A stretch of DNA of 64,000 nt from Streptomyces sp. SLBN-31 (GTDB taxonomy: Bacteria; Actinomycetota; Actinomycetes; Streptomycetales; Streptomycetaceae): contig NZ_VFNC01000002.1 in the NCBI RefSeq assembly GCF_006715395.1, positions 310,001 through 374,000 of the forward strand, read 5' to 3'. Positions 27,453 through 36,693 of this stretch are shown one piece after another; the first letter of the stretch is position 1; every line of letters starts with the position of its first letter. Position numbers and translations under genes: made by a program. The notes under the pieces are model-generated. The model was not told the origin of the DNA. It did no database searches and saw only the letters and a list, made by a program, of their open reading frames with translations.

Positions 27453-28643
27453 ATGGGAGAGGTGAGAGCTAATACATCGATTTCCCTGCTGGCGGCGGGT
27501 CACGCCTGCGTCGACATCTACCAGGGCGCCGTCGCGGCGCTGATCCCGTTCTTCGTGGCCGAACGGGACTACGACTACGCGGTGGCCTCCGGCATCGTGC
27601 TGACCGCGTCCCTGTTGTCCTCGGTTGTCCAGCCGGTGTTCGGTGCGTTGACCGACCGATGGGCGATGCCGTGGCTGCTGCCGGTCAGCACTCTGCTGGG
27701 CGGCGTGGGCATCGCGCTGAGCGGTTTGAGCGGCTCCTACGGGCTCACCCTGTTCTTCGTCGCGATCTCCGGGATCGGCGTGGCCGCCTATCACCCCGAG
27801 TCCGCGCGCGTGGCCCGGCTGGCCAGTCGGGGCAGCCACAGTGCGATGGGTCGGTTCTCCCTCGGCGGCAACGTGGGCTTCGCCCTCGCCCCGCTCATGG
27901 TGTCGGCAGCGATCGGACACGGCTCTCTGCACTGGACACCCGTCCTGGTTCTGCCGGCGCTCGTCGGCGCCGCTCTGTACGTGCCCGTACTGCGGATACT
28001 CGCCCGGCCCCGGGCCGGCATCTCCAAGACGCTTGCGCCCAGGGGCGCCGATGACGTGGCCTCGTTCATGAAGCTGTCCCTGGCGGTCGTCTTCCGCTCC
28101 ATCGTCTTCACCGGTCTGAGCACCTTCATCTCCCTCTACGCCCAGCAGCGCACGCAGGGCAGCACCACCGCGGGAACCATCGCCCTGTTCCTGCTGTTCG
28201 TGGGCGGCGCCGTCGGCTCGGTATCGGGCGGTTCCCTGGCCAACCGCTACGACCGAGTCCGCGTCTGCCGCTGGTCCTACCTGCTCTCCATCGCCGCCGT
28301 CGCCGGGGTGATCTACATACCGGGCCCGGCCATGTTTCTCTTCGTGGCCCTCACTTCCGCCGGCCTGTATGTGCCCTTCTCTCTCCAGGTCACCCTCGGC
28401 CAGGACTACTTGCCCTCCCGCACCGGCACCGCAAGCGGCGTCACCCTTGGTCTCACCGTCAGTATCGGCGGGCTCATCAGTCCCGTACTGGGCCACCTGG
28501 CCGACTCCACCACACTGAAGACGGCCCTCACCCCCCTGATCGCCATGCCCGCCGTGAGCTGGTTCCTCTTCCGCGCCCTGCCCGAACCCACCGCCCCCGA
28601 GCCCCCGGCCGACGCGCCCGCATCGGCACGGCAGGAGGCATGA
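27453..28643 (+). CDS. MFS transporter, fosmidomycin-resistance (Fsr) type
   Basis: 396 residues from the ATG at 27453. An in-frame GTG at 27429 would overlap the inverted repeat, and neither has a good ribosome site, so a leaderless message is possible. Twelve hydrophobic segments are seen. LLAAGHACVDIYQGAVAALIPFF at the N-terminus, QPVFGALTDRW and GIGVAAYHPESARVARL are characteristic of the Fsr/YfnC drug:H+ antiporter family. It exports small toxic compounds, with the substrate unknown. It is regulated by the divergent AraC protein. Confidence 0.88.
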   Translation: MGEVRANTSISLLAAGHACVDIYQGAVAALIPFFVAERDYDYAVASGIVLTASLLSSVVQPVFGALTDRWAMPWLLPVSTLLGGVGIALSGLSGSYGLTLFFVAISGIGVAAYHPESARVARLASRGSHSAMGRFSLGGNVGFALAPLMVSAAIGHGSLHWTPVLVLPALVGAALYVPVLRILARPRAGISKTLAPRGADDVASFMKLSLAVVFRSIVFTGLSTFISLYAQQRTQGSTTAGTIALFLLFVGGAVGSVSGGSLANRYDRVRVCRWSYLLSIAAVAGVIYIPGPAMFLFVALTSAGLYVPFSLQVTLGQDYLPSRTGTASGVTLGLTVSIGGLISPVLGHLADSTTLKTALTPLIAMPAVSWFLFRALPEPTAPEPPADAPASARQEA

Positions 28644-28682
28644 ACTACCGGGAATCCCAGGGGAGTAACCCGGCCGCCGACG

Positions 28683-29220
28683 TCAACTCCGCTCGTCTGC
28701 GCTCTTGTCGGGTGCCGTGCCGGGTTCCGCCTGCCGGCGATGGAGCGCGGCCTTGGCGCTGTCCGGCAGGACCCGGTCGGCCCAGCCCTGCGCCTTTGTC
28801 TTCAGCGATCCGGTGACGACCTTCTTGCGCCCCTTCATCGGTGCCTCGAAGGCCTGGCGTGCCACATCGGCGGGGTCATCCTTGTCCGTGGCACCGATCC
28901 TGGTGTCCTCCTCCATATCGGCCCGGCGGAAGAAGTCGGTCTCGGTGGCGCCGGGCATGAAGGAGGTGACCGCCGCGCCGGTGTCCTTCAACTCGTTATG
29001 CAGCGCCTGCGCGAAGGACTGGATGAAGGACTTGGTGGCGTTGTAAACGGGCTGGAAGGGGCCCGGCATGGTGGCGGCGATGGAGGAGGTGAACAGCAGC
29101 CGTCCCTCGTCGCGGGCGACCATCGTTCGCACCAGCGGTTTCGCCGGCCGCACCGTCGCCGTGACGTTGAGGTCGATGACGGACAGGTCGTCGGCCAGGT
29201 CCGTGTCGGCCTGGTCGAGC
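28683..29220 (-). pseudogene. Short-chain dehydrogenase lacking its N-terminal half
   Basis: The frame reads DTDLADDLSVIDLNVTATVRPAKPLV, GRLLFTSSIAATMPGPFQPVYNATKSF (catalytic Ser, and the Y-x3-K pair in YNATK) and a C-terminal family tail with ATETDFFRRADM and KVVTGSLKTKAQ. The Rossmann TGxxxGxG segment and the NNAG motif should precede this, about 90 residues, but are missing: beyond ~29220 the sequence becomes the P450 remnant on the opposite strand. Without the cofactor site it cannot be active. Confidence 0.75.
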
Positions 29221-30155
29221 ACGTGACCGCCGGGTGGGACGACGCGGTACGGGGGTGGAGCGGGGCGGAACAGACCGTGCTGTTCGACGCGTCCAGCGTG
29301 GTGCTCACCCGCGGTGTGTGCCGCTGGGCGGGCGTTCCCCTCGACGAGGGCACCGGGGAGGCGGAGCATCTCGCCCGTGATCTGGTCGCCATGGTCGACG
29401 GCTTCGCCACCGCCGGGCCGCGGCACTGGCGGGCGCGGCGGGCCCGGAGCCGGCAGGAGGCGCGCTTCGCCCAGCTGGTGGAGGACGTGCGCTCCGGCAG
29501 CGTTGCCGCCCCTGACGCATCGATGCTCGCCGCAGTCTGCGAGCACCGCGAGGCCGACGGCGCGCCGCTCGACCCGCACACGGCCGCCGTCGAACTGCTG
29601 AACGTCATCCGCCCCACCGTCGCCGTCTGCTGGTTCATCGTCCACGCGGCCCACGCGCTGCACCTGCAGCCGAACCAGCGCGAACGGCTGCGGGGCGGCG
29701 ACACGGCCTGCACCGCAGCGTTCGTGCACGAAGTCCGCCGCTTCTACCCGTTCGCGCCCTTCCTCGGCGGCCTCGCCGTGCGCGATCTGTCCTGGCAGGG
29801 CGTCTCAGTGCCGGCCGACGGGATGGTGTTGCTGGATGTCTTCGGTCAGAACCACGACGAGAAGCTGTGGGGGGAGCCGTATGTCTTTCGCCCTGAGCGG
29901 TTCCTCGAGCACGCGGTTGAGCGCGACGAACTGATCCCGCAGGGCGGTGGCGAGCCGCGTACCGGCCACCGCTGCCCCGGGGAGGGCCTCACCATAGGTC
30001 TGCTCGAAGCCCTCGCCCTCCGCGTGGCCGGCCTCCAATACGACCTCCCCGACCAGGACTTGAGGATCTCCCTGCGGCGCATCCCGGCACGGGTGCGCAG
30101 CGGTTTCGTCGTGCGGGACATACGGATGCCGAGCACGTCCTCTCGCCCAGCGTGA
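29205..30155 (+). pseudogene. CYP152-type peroxygenase P450 lacking its N-terminus
   Basis: From about 29205 the frame matches fatty-acid peroxygenases (CYP152, P450-BSbeta/SPalpha): EHVTAGWDDAVRGW, VVLTRGVCRWAGVPL, EVRRFYPFAPFLGGLAVRDLSW (the Arg-Pro active-site pair), VFRPERFL and the heme ligand loop RTGHRCPGEGLTIGLLEALAL. Members are ~415 residues, and about 110 N-terminal ones are absent. An internal GTG or ATG could give only a fragment. It faces the truncated SDR gene head to head, so one deletion removed both 5' ends and the promoters between them. Confidence 0.75.
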
Positions 30156-30193
30156 CAAGCTGCAATGGCCGGCGAGCAGGGCGGGCACGCACG

Positions 30194-30688
30194 CTAGGCC
30201 GGCTTCTCCACCAGCTTCGCCAGGTGGTCCAGTGCCATGCGCTGACCCAGTTCGTTGTCCGCGGGCGGCACCGCGTCGGGGACGCCCTCGTGGTGGATGG
30301 TGACGTGCGTTCCGCCGCCCGGAGCGTCCACCAGGGTCGTCGTCAGCGTCATCTCGCCCGAGAGCGCGGGATCGGACGTCTCGAACTCGAAGACCTCCAC
30401 CACCATCTCGTCCGGGACCAGCCGGAGGAAGTGGCCGTGATACGTGTCGGTGTGCTCCGCTGACTTGCCCGTGTCACCAGCGCTTGTGTACGTGAGCGAG
30501 ATCCTGAATGCGCCGCCCTCGCGTGCCTCGAACTCATGGACCTCGCTGGTCATGTTGTCGGGCACGCGCCACCGCGCGAGCGCGTCGGGGTCGGTGAGCG
30601 CACGGTAGATCGCCGCGCGGGAGGCGTCGAGGTGCCGTGTGAGCCGGGTCTCGTACATATAGGGCACGTTACGCGGGAGCACTGACAT
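30194..30688 (-). CDS. SRPBCC/AHSA1-family protein
   Basis: 164 residues, full length. YETRLTRHLDASRAAIYRALTDPDALARWRVPDNM is the standard N-terminus, then FEAREGGAFRISLTY, HFLRLVPDEMVVEVFEFET and the C-terminal helix LGQRMALDHLAKLVE. The START-like cavity binds hydrophobic ligands, and the role is unknown. An internal ATG ten codons downstream (30658) is an equally likely start. The gene is monocistronic and converges on the P450 remnant. Confidence 0.82.
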   Translation of the reverse strand: MSVLPRNVPYMYETRLTRHLDASRAAIYRALTDPDALARWRVPDNMTSEVHEFEAREGGAFRISLTYTSAGDTGKSAEHTDTYHGHFLRLVPDEMVVEVFEFETSDPALSGEMTLTTTLVDAPGGGTHVTIHHEGVPDAVPPADNELGQRMALDHLAKLVEKPA

Positions 30689-31436
30689 CGCTTTCGGTGC
30701 TCAGCCACCGGTGATCGACGCGTCGGCCGTCTCCGGTCAGTGACCGGCAGAACGCCACCGGTCCTGCAGGACTGCGGTATCGCTCTCGGCCGGCAACGAG
30801 TCGTTCACGGGGCTCAGCCGGTCGGCCGGCGCCGGCGGCGGATCGCCCGAGATCGAGGCCAGGGCCAGAGTGAGCAGGGGGTGAGGACGCTGGAGAGGAT
30901 GTTGCAGGTTTGGCTGTGGTGCGAACATTTTGTCTCTAGGGGGTTGAGGCCCCAGTTCGCGCCGATCAGAGCGGCAACAGCCATGGTGATCAAGGCGAGT
31001 TCGACGGCCGCCTCAGCACGAGCCCCGGGACGTAGCAGCGGCTCTTGCGGCTCCGCCAGGTGCGGGCACCCCCGTAGCCCCTCTGGGTCGGTTCGGAAGA
31101 GGACATCTGTCGGTGGTTCACGTGGGGGAGGTTCCATGCGCAGGCCCCCGCCAAGGCGTCCAAATCGCAGGCTTCGTCCCACGCGCAGCGAATTTCACCC
31201 GCCCGGACCAGTGGCATGAGCGATAGGGGCCGCACGGACCGCGAGCACCTGCGCCGAGGATGACACCGGGAGTTGGCCGAAACATCAACTCATCACACCT
31301 GAAACGCAGTTGTCGCCCATCCCGCTGCTTGGCAGACTCGCCCCACCGGCACCCGTGCGGACGCGTGTGCGAATAAGCACGTGGAAGCATCACGTCGGCG
31401 GACGGGGCTCACGTCATCTCACCGGGGGGACCACCC
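30689..31436. other. 748-bp gap without a convincing gene
   Basis: No frame has clear family similarity. On the minus strand around 30960-31080 a short stretch (AVELALITMAVAALIGANWG) looks like a membrane helix and could be debris of a lost small membrane protein. The sequence just before 31437 should hold the promoter and GGGGGGA ribosome site of the secreted protein gene. Confidence 0.4.
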
Positions 31437-32348
31437 ATGAAACTCAGCCTGCCCAGACGCGTCCTGGGCCGTGTATCCGCCACCCTCGCGCTGGCGCTCG
31501 CCATGGCCACCGGCACCACCGGCCTGCTCGCAGGCACCGAAGCACACGCCCTCCCGGTCACCGAGGGCTCCTTCAGCTTCAGCGGTGACGACGGCGACTA
31601 CATCAGTGGTGGCCAGTCGTACACCTACGCGACGGCGACCCAGGACCGCATGAACGTCTCCGGCAACACGGACAACGGGGTGGTCACGGTCTCCGTCGAC
31701 GGAGCGAACGGCGACTGGTGGACCCTGAATCTCGCGGCGCCGTCCGGCAAGGCACTGACGCCGGGAACCTACACCGGGGCCACGCGCTACCCGTTCAACA
31801 AAGCGACCGAGCCGGGCCTTTCGCTCAGCGGCAACGGCCGTGGCTGCAACCAGCTCACCGGCACCTTCACCGTCTCCGCAGTGGAGTTCGGCCCGCAGGG
31901 CTATGTGAAAAAGCTCGACGCCTCCTTCGAACAGCACTGCGAGGGAAGCACCCCGGCCGCGCGCGGCGAGGTGCACATCGAGAACCCGGCCCCGCCGGCC
32001 GAACTCGACCTCGGTCTCGGCATCGCCCTGGACGGCACGGCCAGCTCCCTCAACGGCAAGGCCACCTTCCACGGCACGGTCAGCTGCACCAAGCCGGTGC
32101 AGGTGACAGTCACGGGTGACGTCACGCAGGTGAAGAAGCGCGACCTCATTCGTGGTTCCTACTCCACGTCGGTGGCCTGCACCCCCGGCGCCCCGGTCGC
32201 CTGGACCGGCACGGCCGTACCCACCGGTTCGGTCCCCTTCCAGAAGGGGGACGTCGAGGTCGAGGGCCACGCGACGGCGACGGACCCGGACTACGCCCAG
32301 GCGGTAACGGTCAACGAGACGGTGGCGGTCCACCTCACCCGCGTCTGA
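31437..32348 (+). CDS. Secreted protein of unknown function
   Basis: 303 residues. A signal peptide (RRVLGRVSATLALALAMATG, probable cleavage after AHA near residue 38) is followed by a beta-rich region. FSFSGDDGDYISGGQSYTY and VVTVSVDGANGDWWTLNLAAPSGKALTPGTYTGATRY form one unit. Its GRGCNQLTGTFTVSAVEF and HCEGSTPAARGEVHI elements contain two Cys that may pair. The second half (residues ~190-300) repeats an immunoglobulin-like strand pattern with two more Cys. It is similar in outline to Streptomyces extracellular hypothetical proteins. No catalytic motif is visible. Confidence 0.75.
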   Translation: MKLSLPRRVLGRVSATLALALAMATGTTGLLAGTEAHALPVTEGSFSFSGDDGDYISGGQSYTYATATQDRMNVSGNTDNGVVTVSVDGANGDWWTLNLAAPSGKALTPGTYTGATRYPFNKATEPGLSLSGNGRGCNQLTGTFTVSAVEFGPQGYVKKLDASFEQHCEGSTPAARGEVHIENPAPPAELDLGLGIALDGTASSLNGKATFHGTVSCTKPVQVTVTGDVTQVKKRDLIRGSYSTSVACTPGAPVAWTGTAVPTGSVPFQKGDVEVEGHATATDPDYAQAVTVNETVAVHLTRV

Positions 32349-32357
32349 CCCCCACGT

Positions 32358-33431
32358 TCACCACAGGCGCGACGAGCCGTCCGGGGAGGTCAGCAGCGCC
32401 AGATGGTCGAGGTCTGCGGGCGGCGGCGTCGTCACCGACCACAGCGGTGGCGGGGACCCGTCCGCCACCGCGGCCGGGGCGTCGGTGAGGTTCATGCGCT
32501 CTCGCAGACGGCCGTAGAAGTCCATCGGCCCCAGCCGCACCGCCCGCAGCGGCCGCGGGGCGGCGTACACCCCGATCCAGTCCCCTGGATCCAGTACGCC
32601 CCGCAACTGGCCGTCGATGCTGACCGCCGCCGGGCCCGAACGTTCCAGCACGCGCAGTCCGACGGGCTCGTCGGGGGCGGTGACGATGGAACGGTTGAAG
32701 GCCATGTGCGGCGCCACCGGGGTGAAGAACAGGGCCTCCGCCCGGGGCGACACGACGGGGCCGCCGGCGGCGAAACTGTAGGCCGTCGAGCCGGTCGGGG
32801 TGGCCACGAGCAGGGCGTCGGCGGAGTAGGAGGCCAGGAGGCGACCGGAGACGTACACGCCGACGGAGACCTGGCGGTCCCTGGCCAGCTTCTCCAGGAC
32901 GACGTCGTTGAGTGCGGTGACGTCCAGCGGGATGCCCCAGTCGGCGTCCACGTCGCAGTCGGGGCGCACCTGGGGCGGCGGCAGAAGAGGGCCACGGCCG
33001 TACCGCACCCACGGCTCCATGTGCTCGGGCACTTCCAGGCGGCGGGAGGCCCGCAGGGCGAGCAGCATGCGGCTGTCGATCCTGATCCGGTCCTCGCGCA
33101 CCGCGTCCAGTGCCTCCCGCACGCCGGCGGCCGACACCTCCGTCAGGAAGCCCACCCGACCCAGATCGACGCCGAGCACGAGTGCGTCGTTCTTCGCGGC
33201 CAGCCGGGCTCCGCGCAGGAAGGTGCCGTCCCCGCCGAGGGTGACGACGAGATCGGGATCACCCGCGGCCTCCACCTCCTCGCGGGCGCCGCGCCGCCCG
33301 CCGTCGTGCCACACGTCGATGTCCGCACACCGCACGGCGTGTTCCTCGCACCAGGCGCGGACCACGCCGGCCGCTTCCACGGCCTCCGGACGTCCTCCGT
33401 GCACGACCAGACCGATCCGGTCCACAGTCAC
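32358..33431 (-). CDS. NAD kinase (NAD+/NADH kinase family)
   Basis: 357 residues from a GTG at 33431 preceded by CGGAGGCGG, and upstream in-frame codons lack similarity. The GGDGTFLRGAR motif near residue 65, LGVDLGRVGFLTEV, LNDVVLEK (family NE/ND motif) and ATPTGSTAYSFAAGGPVVSP define ATP-NAD kinases, which make NADP+ in the cytosol. The sequence is longer and more divergent than the housekeeping NadK of Streptomyces, with an insertion near 130-160 and a ~40-residue C-terminal extension, so this is probably a second, accessory paralogue. Confidence 0.88.
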   Translation of the reverse strand: MTVDRIGLVVHGGRPEAVEAAGVVRAWCEEHAVRCADIDVWHDGGRRGAREEVEAAGDPDLVVTLGGDGTFLRGARLAAKNDALVLGVDLGRVGFLTEVSAAGVREALDAVREDRIRIDSRMLLALRASRRLEVPEHMEPWVRYGRGPLLPPPQVRPDCDVDADWGIPLDVTALNDVVLEKLARDRQVSVGVYVSGRLLASYSADALLVATPTGSTAYSFAAGGPVVSPRAEALFFTPVAPHMAFNRSIVTAPDEPVGLRVLERSGPAAVSIDGQLRGVLDPGDWIGVYAAPRPLRAVRLGPMDFYGRLRERMNLTDAPAAVADGSPPPLWSVTTPPPADLDHLALLTSPDGSSRLW

Positions 33432-33629
33432 ATCCGCCTCCGGAAGATCTCGGTGACCGTGTGGTGGCCACCGTACGGAGTGTCGCTCAAGTGACGGCAC
33501 GAGTGACACCTTGGCGGGCGTGGTCGGCGGCGAGTCGCAGCCATCGCTGCGCGCGGCCGCCGTAGGCGATCGGGTCCGAGATCGCGGCGAGTGAGAGGCG
33601 GAGGCCGACTCCCGAAGGGTCCAAGGGGC

Positions 33630-34055
33630 CTATCTGGACTTCAGGTGCTCGGTGAGGCGCGCCAGCAGGGGCACCGCCGCTGCGAGCGTCTGCCGCTCAT
33701 CCGGATCGAGGGCCTCGTCGATCGCGGCGCCGAGCCAGCCCGCGCGCCTTCGGCGCTCCTCGGCGAGCCTGCCGCTTCCCTCCGGAGTGAGGTGGAGCAA
33801 CAGTTTGCGCCCGTCCCTGGGATGAGCTTCGGCCCGCACAAGTCCTTTGGCGAGAAGTTCCTTGACCGCCTTGGCGGCCGACTGGTGGCTGACGCCCCGC
33901 TGCTGCGCGACATCGGCGGTGGTCATCGGACCGTCGCGGTCGATGTAGCCGAGGACGGCGGCCTCGCCAGGGGGCATCTTGTCGGCGGCGCGCACGGTGC
34001 GGACGAGTTGCCCGATGGTCAGGCGGAGCTCTTCGGCCAAGTGATCGTCGTCCAT
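33630..34055 (-). CDS. MarR-family transcriptional regulator
   Basis: 141 residues from the ATG at 34055. The winged helix is visible: PPGEAAVLGYIDRDGPMTTADVAQQRGVSHQSAAKAVKELLAKGLVRAEAHPRDGRKLLLHLTPEG, with the Asp-Gly-Arg wing tip. The dimerising helices flank it. It is divergent from a metallo-hydrolase gene and separated from it by repeated TGTACA sites, so it most likely represses itself and that gene. There is no conserved Cys of the OhrR type. Confidence 0.9.
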   Translation of the reverse strand: MDDDHLAEELRLTIGQLVRTVRAADKMPPGEAAVLGYIDRDGPMTTADVAQQRGVSHQSAAKAVKELLAKGLVRAEAHPRDGRKLLLHLTPEGSGRLAEERRRRAGWLGAAIDEALDPDERQTLAAAVPLLARLTEHLKSR

Positions 34056-34082
34056 GGCGCCCACTCTACCTGAACTCGACAA

Positions 34083-34130
34083 CCTAGCTGTACACCCAAG
34101 ATGCATTCTATCCACACCCTAGGTGTACAG
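34083..34130. promoter_or_regulatory. MarR operator repeats
   Basis: CCTAGCTGTACAC (34083-34095) and CCTAGGTGTACAG (34118-34130) are near-identical 13-mers 35 bp apart, each centred on palindromic TGTACA. The flanking CAAG and CTTGG extend the outer symmetry. The repeats fill the MarR/MBL divergent promoter region. Confidence 0.65.
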
Positions 34131-34167
34131 TCTTGGTGTAGACATTCCCCGCAAGAAAAGGCAGTCC

Positions 34168-34812
34168 ATGAAGCTCACCAAGCACGCCCACGCCTGCGTC
34201 ACGGTTGAAAAGGACGACACCCGTCTCGTCATCGACCCCGGCACCTTCACTCCCGACGCGGCGGACGCCGTCGCCCGGGCTCATGCCGTCCTGATCACTC
34301 ACGAACATTTCGACCACTTCGACGAAGAGCTCGTCGCCACCGCCCTCGAAACTCGGCCCGACCTGCACGTCTACGGCACGAAGGCCGTCGCCGCGACCCT
34401 CGGCGCGCGCGACGGACGCGTCCACGCCGTGACCGCAGGCGACGCCTTCACCGTCGGCTCCATCAGCGCCACCGTCCACGGCCACCGCCATGCGCCGATC
34501 CACGCCGACATCCCGTGCCCCGACAACGTCGGCTACCTCCTCGATAACGGCGCCCTCTACCACCCCGGCGACGCCTACTTCGTGCCCGAGCCTCCCGTGC
34601 ACACCCTCCTGCTGCCGACCAGCGGCCCGTGGACCAAGCTCGGGGAAGCCGCCGACTACGTCCGCGCCGTCAAGCCGCAGCGCATTATCCAGATACACGA
34701 ACTCATGCTCAGCGAGCTCGGCCAGCACTCCACCGCCAACCTCCTCGGCGAGAACGGACTGACCGGCACCCCGATCACCCGCCTGGAGCCTGGCACCAGC
34801 ATCCAGCTGTGA
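34168..34812 (+). CDS. UlaG-like metallo-beta-lactamase-fold hydrolase
   Basis: 214 residues from the ATG at 34168. KLTKHAHACVTVEKDDTRLVIDPG opens the fold, THEHFDHFDE (HxHxDH) near residue 46 binds the di-metal centre, and HGHRHAPIH and YHPGDAYF supply further ligands. The sequence groups with UlaG/YtnP-like hydrolases that may open lactones or phosphoesters, and the substrate is not predictable. The likely trigger is whatever ligand the divergent MarR protein senses. Confidence 0.88.
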   Translation: MKLTKHAHACVTVEKDDTRLVIDPGTFTPDAADAVARAHAVLITHEHFDHFDEELVATALETRPDLHVYGTKAVAATLGARDGRVHAVTAGDAFTVGSISATVHGHRHAPIHADIPCPDNVGYLLDNGALYHPGDAYFVPEPPVHTLLLPTSGPWTKLGEAADYVRAVKPQRIIQIHELMLSELGQHSTANLLGENGLTGTPITRLEPGTSIQL

Positions 34813-34908
34813 TGACCGTTCTCGGCACGGGGAGCGTGCCCGTAGTGGCGCAGGGGCGTCAGGGATCTTCGTCGCCACGAGGCCGAAACCCATGGCGGCT
34901 GACCGCTC

Positions 34909-35382
34909 TCACGACCCGATGCCCATGTCGATGAGGATCTGCGCGGCCGGGGTGGCGTTGTCGGTGCGGGCCGCTTCGATCATCGCAGCGCGCGCCTCTT
35001 CGGGTGTCGCACTCGGTGGGACCACAAGGAGGGAGAAGTGGTCGGCCTCGCCCCTGGTGACGAGGACGGTGTCGTCGCCGACCGGGAAGGAGTCGAATAC
35101 GGACGACTCGATCGTCGACAATCAGGCGCGTCGGCAGTTCCTCCCAGACCGCCAGGTCCAGACCGATCCGTGTGATCGGCCCGAGGTGCGCGGTCAGTGC
35201 GTAGACCAGTTGGGGAGTTCGGCCGCGATGTCGCGGGAGCGTGGCCACCACGCTCCGTCGAGAACGCCCTGCCGACCCTCGGCCGTTTCCAGCCGTACGA
35301 CGGCGGTGCCGGGCTTCACCTCGTTGTGGGAAGCGTCCGGCAGTGACCGGGACGCCTGCGGCGGCTGCGGTCCGTCGTCCAT
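34909..35382 (-). pseudogene. DUF5994 protein with two compensating frameshifts
   Basis: From the ATG at 35382 the first frame gives LDGAWWPRSRDIAAELP, a DUF5994 hallmark. Near 35222, in a C-run, the continuation LVYALTAHLGPITRIGLDLAVWEELPTRLIVDDRVVRI moves to another frame. Near 35099 the frame returns to the first and ends with DSFPVGDDTVLVTRGEADHFSLLVVPPSATPEEAR to 34909. One base lost and one gained explain it. The intact product would be ~158 residues, paralogous to the gene immediately upstream. It is most simply a decayed duplicate, though a sequencing problem is possible. Confidence 0.7.
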
Positions 35383-35384
35383 GG

Positions 35385-35789
35385 TCAGCCTTCCAGGGAT
35401 GTGCCGGCCGCGGCCGCCATGAGGGGGCTCGCGGCTTCCTCGGTCGTGTCCGGGGGGACGACCAGCAGGTCCCAGCGGCCCTGGCCGGGGGCGAGGAGGA
35501 CGATGGTGTGCGGCGCGGATGCCGCCAGGGTCCTGCACACTCGTACGACCTCGTTGGACACGAGCATCCGGCCCGGCGTCATGGGCCAGAGCGCGCCGTT
35601 GACGGTGACGCTGGTGATGTGACCCCACATCCGCGGCAATCCTGCGAGCAGGGAGGGAAGTTCGGCGAGCAGGTCGTACGAGCGCGGCCACCACGCTCCG
35701 TCGATGGACCGGGGCACGTCACCGTGGGGCGCCAGGCGCAGACGCAGGACGGGAGAAGAAGGATGCGGGGGCTGTAGTGCGGCGGTCAT
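35385..35789 (-). CDS. DUF5994 family protein
   Basis: 134 residues from the ATG at 35789, which has CAGGAG nearby. RSIDGAWWPRSYDLLAELPSLLAGL, VTVNGALWPMTPGRMLV, ASAPHTIVLLAPGQGRWDLLVVPPDTTEEAA match DUF5994, an actinobacterial family of small cytosolic proteins without known function that is often present in several copies. Its stop lies 2 bp before the start of the frameshifted paralogue, so the pair arose by tandem duplication and shares one transcript. Confidence 0.82.
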   Translation of the reverse strand: MTAALQPPHPSSPVLRLRLAPHGDVPRSIDGAWWPRSYDLLAELPSLLAGLPRMWGHITSVTVNGALWPMTPGRMLVSNEVVRVCRTLAASAPHTIVLLAPGQGRWDLLVVPPDTTEEAASPLMAAAAGTSLEG

Positions 35790-36348
35790 GACGACTCCTG
35801 CCAACTGCCTTGCACGAATGAGCGGCCGGGGTCGGCCGCGGCGAGCCGCGGTCCGGTCACGGAACGGACGGCCGGTCTCCGCCCCGCGCACGGAACCAGG
35901 GCCGTCCGGTGGGAGGAGTGAAGTGCCGTCGTGGGTCTGGGGCGGCGTCCGGCGCGGACGTCGCTACGGAAGTGCTCGGGCTGGACGGCGTGGAATGGGC
36001 GGCTCTGCCCATGATGAGGCCCCTGGGACCGAGGTGCGGCCGCGGTCACGGGCGCCCCTGGGACGGTGGTGCTCGATACGACATGCCGGGTGGACTTGAC
36101 CCACCCTCTTGCGGCCCACTCTACTCCCCATACGGGGAGAAACCGCAGTGCCCCTGATCAGCGCCCTCGGGGGAGCATGCGGTCGAGGACGCACCACGTT
36201 GACACGTATGGTCGTCGGACGTTGACTGGCTGAACGGCGGGAAGGGTAGGGTCGACCGGCTCTTCACAGGCCAGCAGCAGACTGCCGAGAAGGCGAATGG
36301 CGTCTTCGGGCGGTGTCCCCCGAACAAAGGGAAGCGGTACACACGACC
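35790..36348. other. 559-bp gap with no recognisable gene
   Basis: Open frames on both strands lack family features and are Arg/Pro/Gly-rich, typical of non-coding GC-rich DNA. The only clear element is a CTCCCC-ATAC-GGGGAG dyad at 36124-36139. The region must contain the divergent promoters of the DUF5994 pair and the next gene. Confidence 0.5.
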
Positions 36349-36693
36349 ATGTACGACCAGACACGCGCCCAGCAGCCGGCGGACCGGCCCTCGGCCTCCG
36401 CCGAGCGCCATACCACGGGCCCCGAGCCGCTGCTCCCAAGGGACGGACGGGACGAGATCGTGCGCTCTCTCGGTCATGCCGTCAACACCTTCGCGGACAG
36501 CCCGCGCGAGGCGCTGGAGGAGGCAGAGGCCGCATTCGACGAAGCCACCGCGCAGCTCATGAACGCTCTCGCCGAGCGGCGGCGGGTCCTGCACGAGGGT
36601 TGGGCCGACCTGGACCCCGAGACACAGTCCACCGAACTCCGTTTCGTGCTGCGGGAGTACCGGGAAATCACCGGGCGGCTGCTGCGCGCCTGA
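36349..36693 (+). CDS. Small coiled-coil-like protein of unknown function
   Basis: 114 residues from the ATG at 36349, with AAGGGAAG 11-14 bases upstream. A polar N-terminal ~35 residues leads to a helical region (REALEEAEAAFDEATAQLMNALAERRRVL) and a C-terminal FVLREYREITGRLLRA helix, all consistent with a small coiled coil. It is not recognised. It sits upstream of the cold-shock island but is separated from it by nearly 500 bp. Confidence 0.6.
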   Translation: MYDQTRAQQPADRPSASAERHTTGPEPLLPRDGRDEIVRSLGHAVNTFADSPREALEEAEAAFDEATAQLMNALAERRRVLHEGWADLDPETQSTELRFVLREYREITGRLLRA

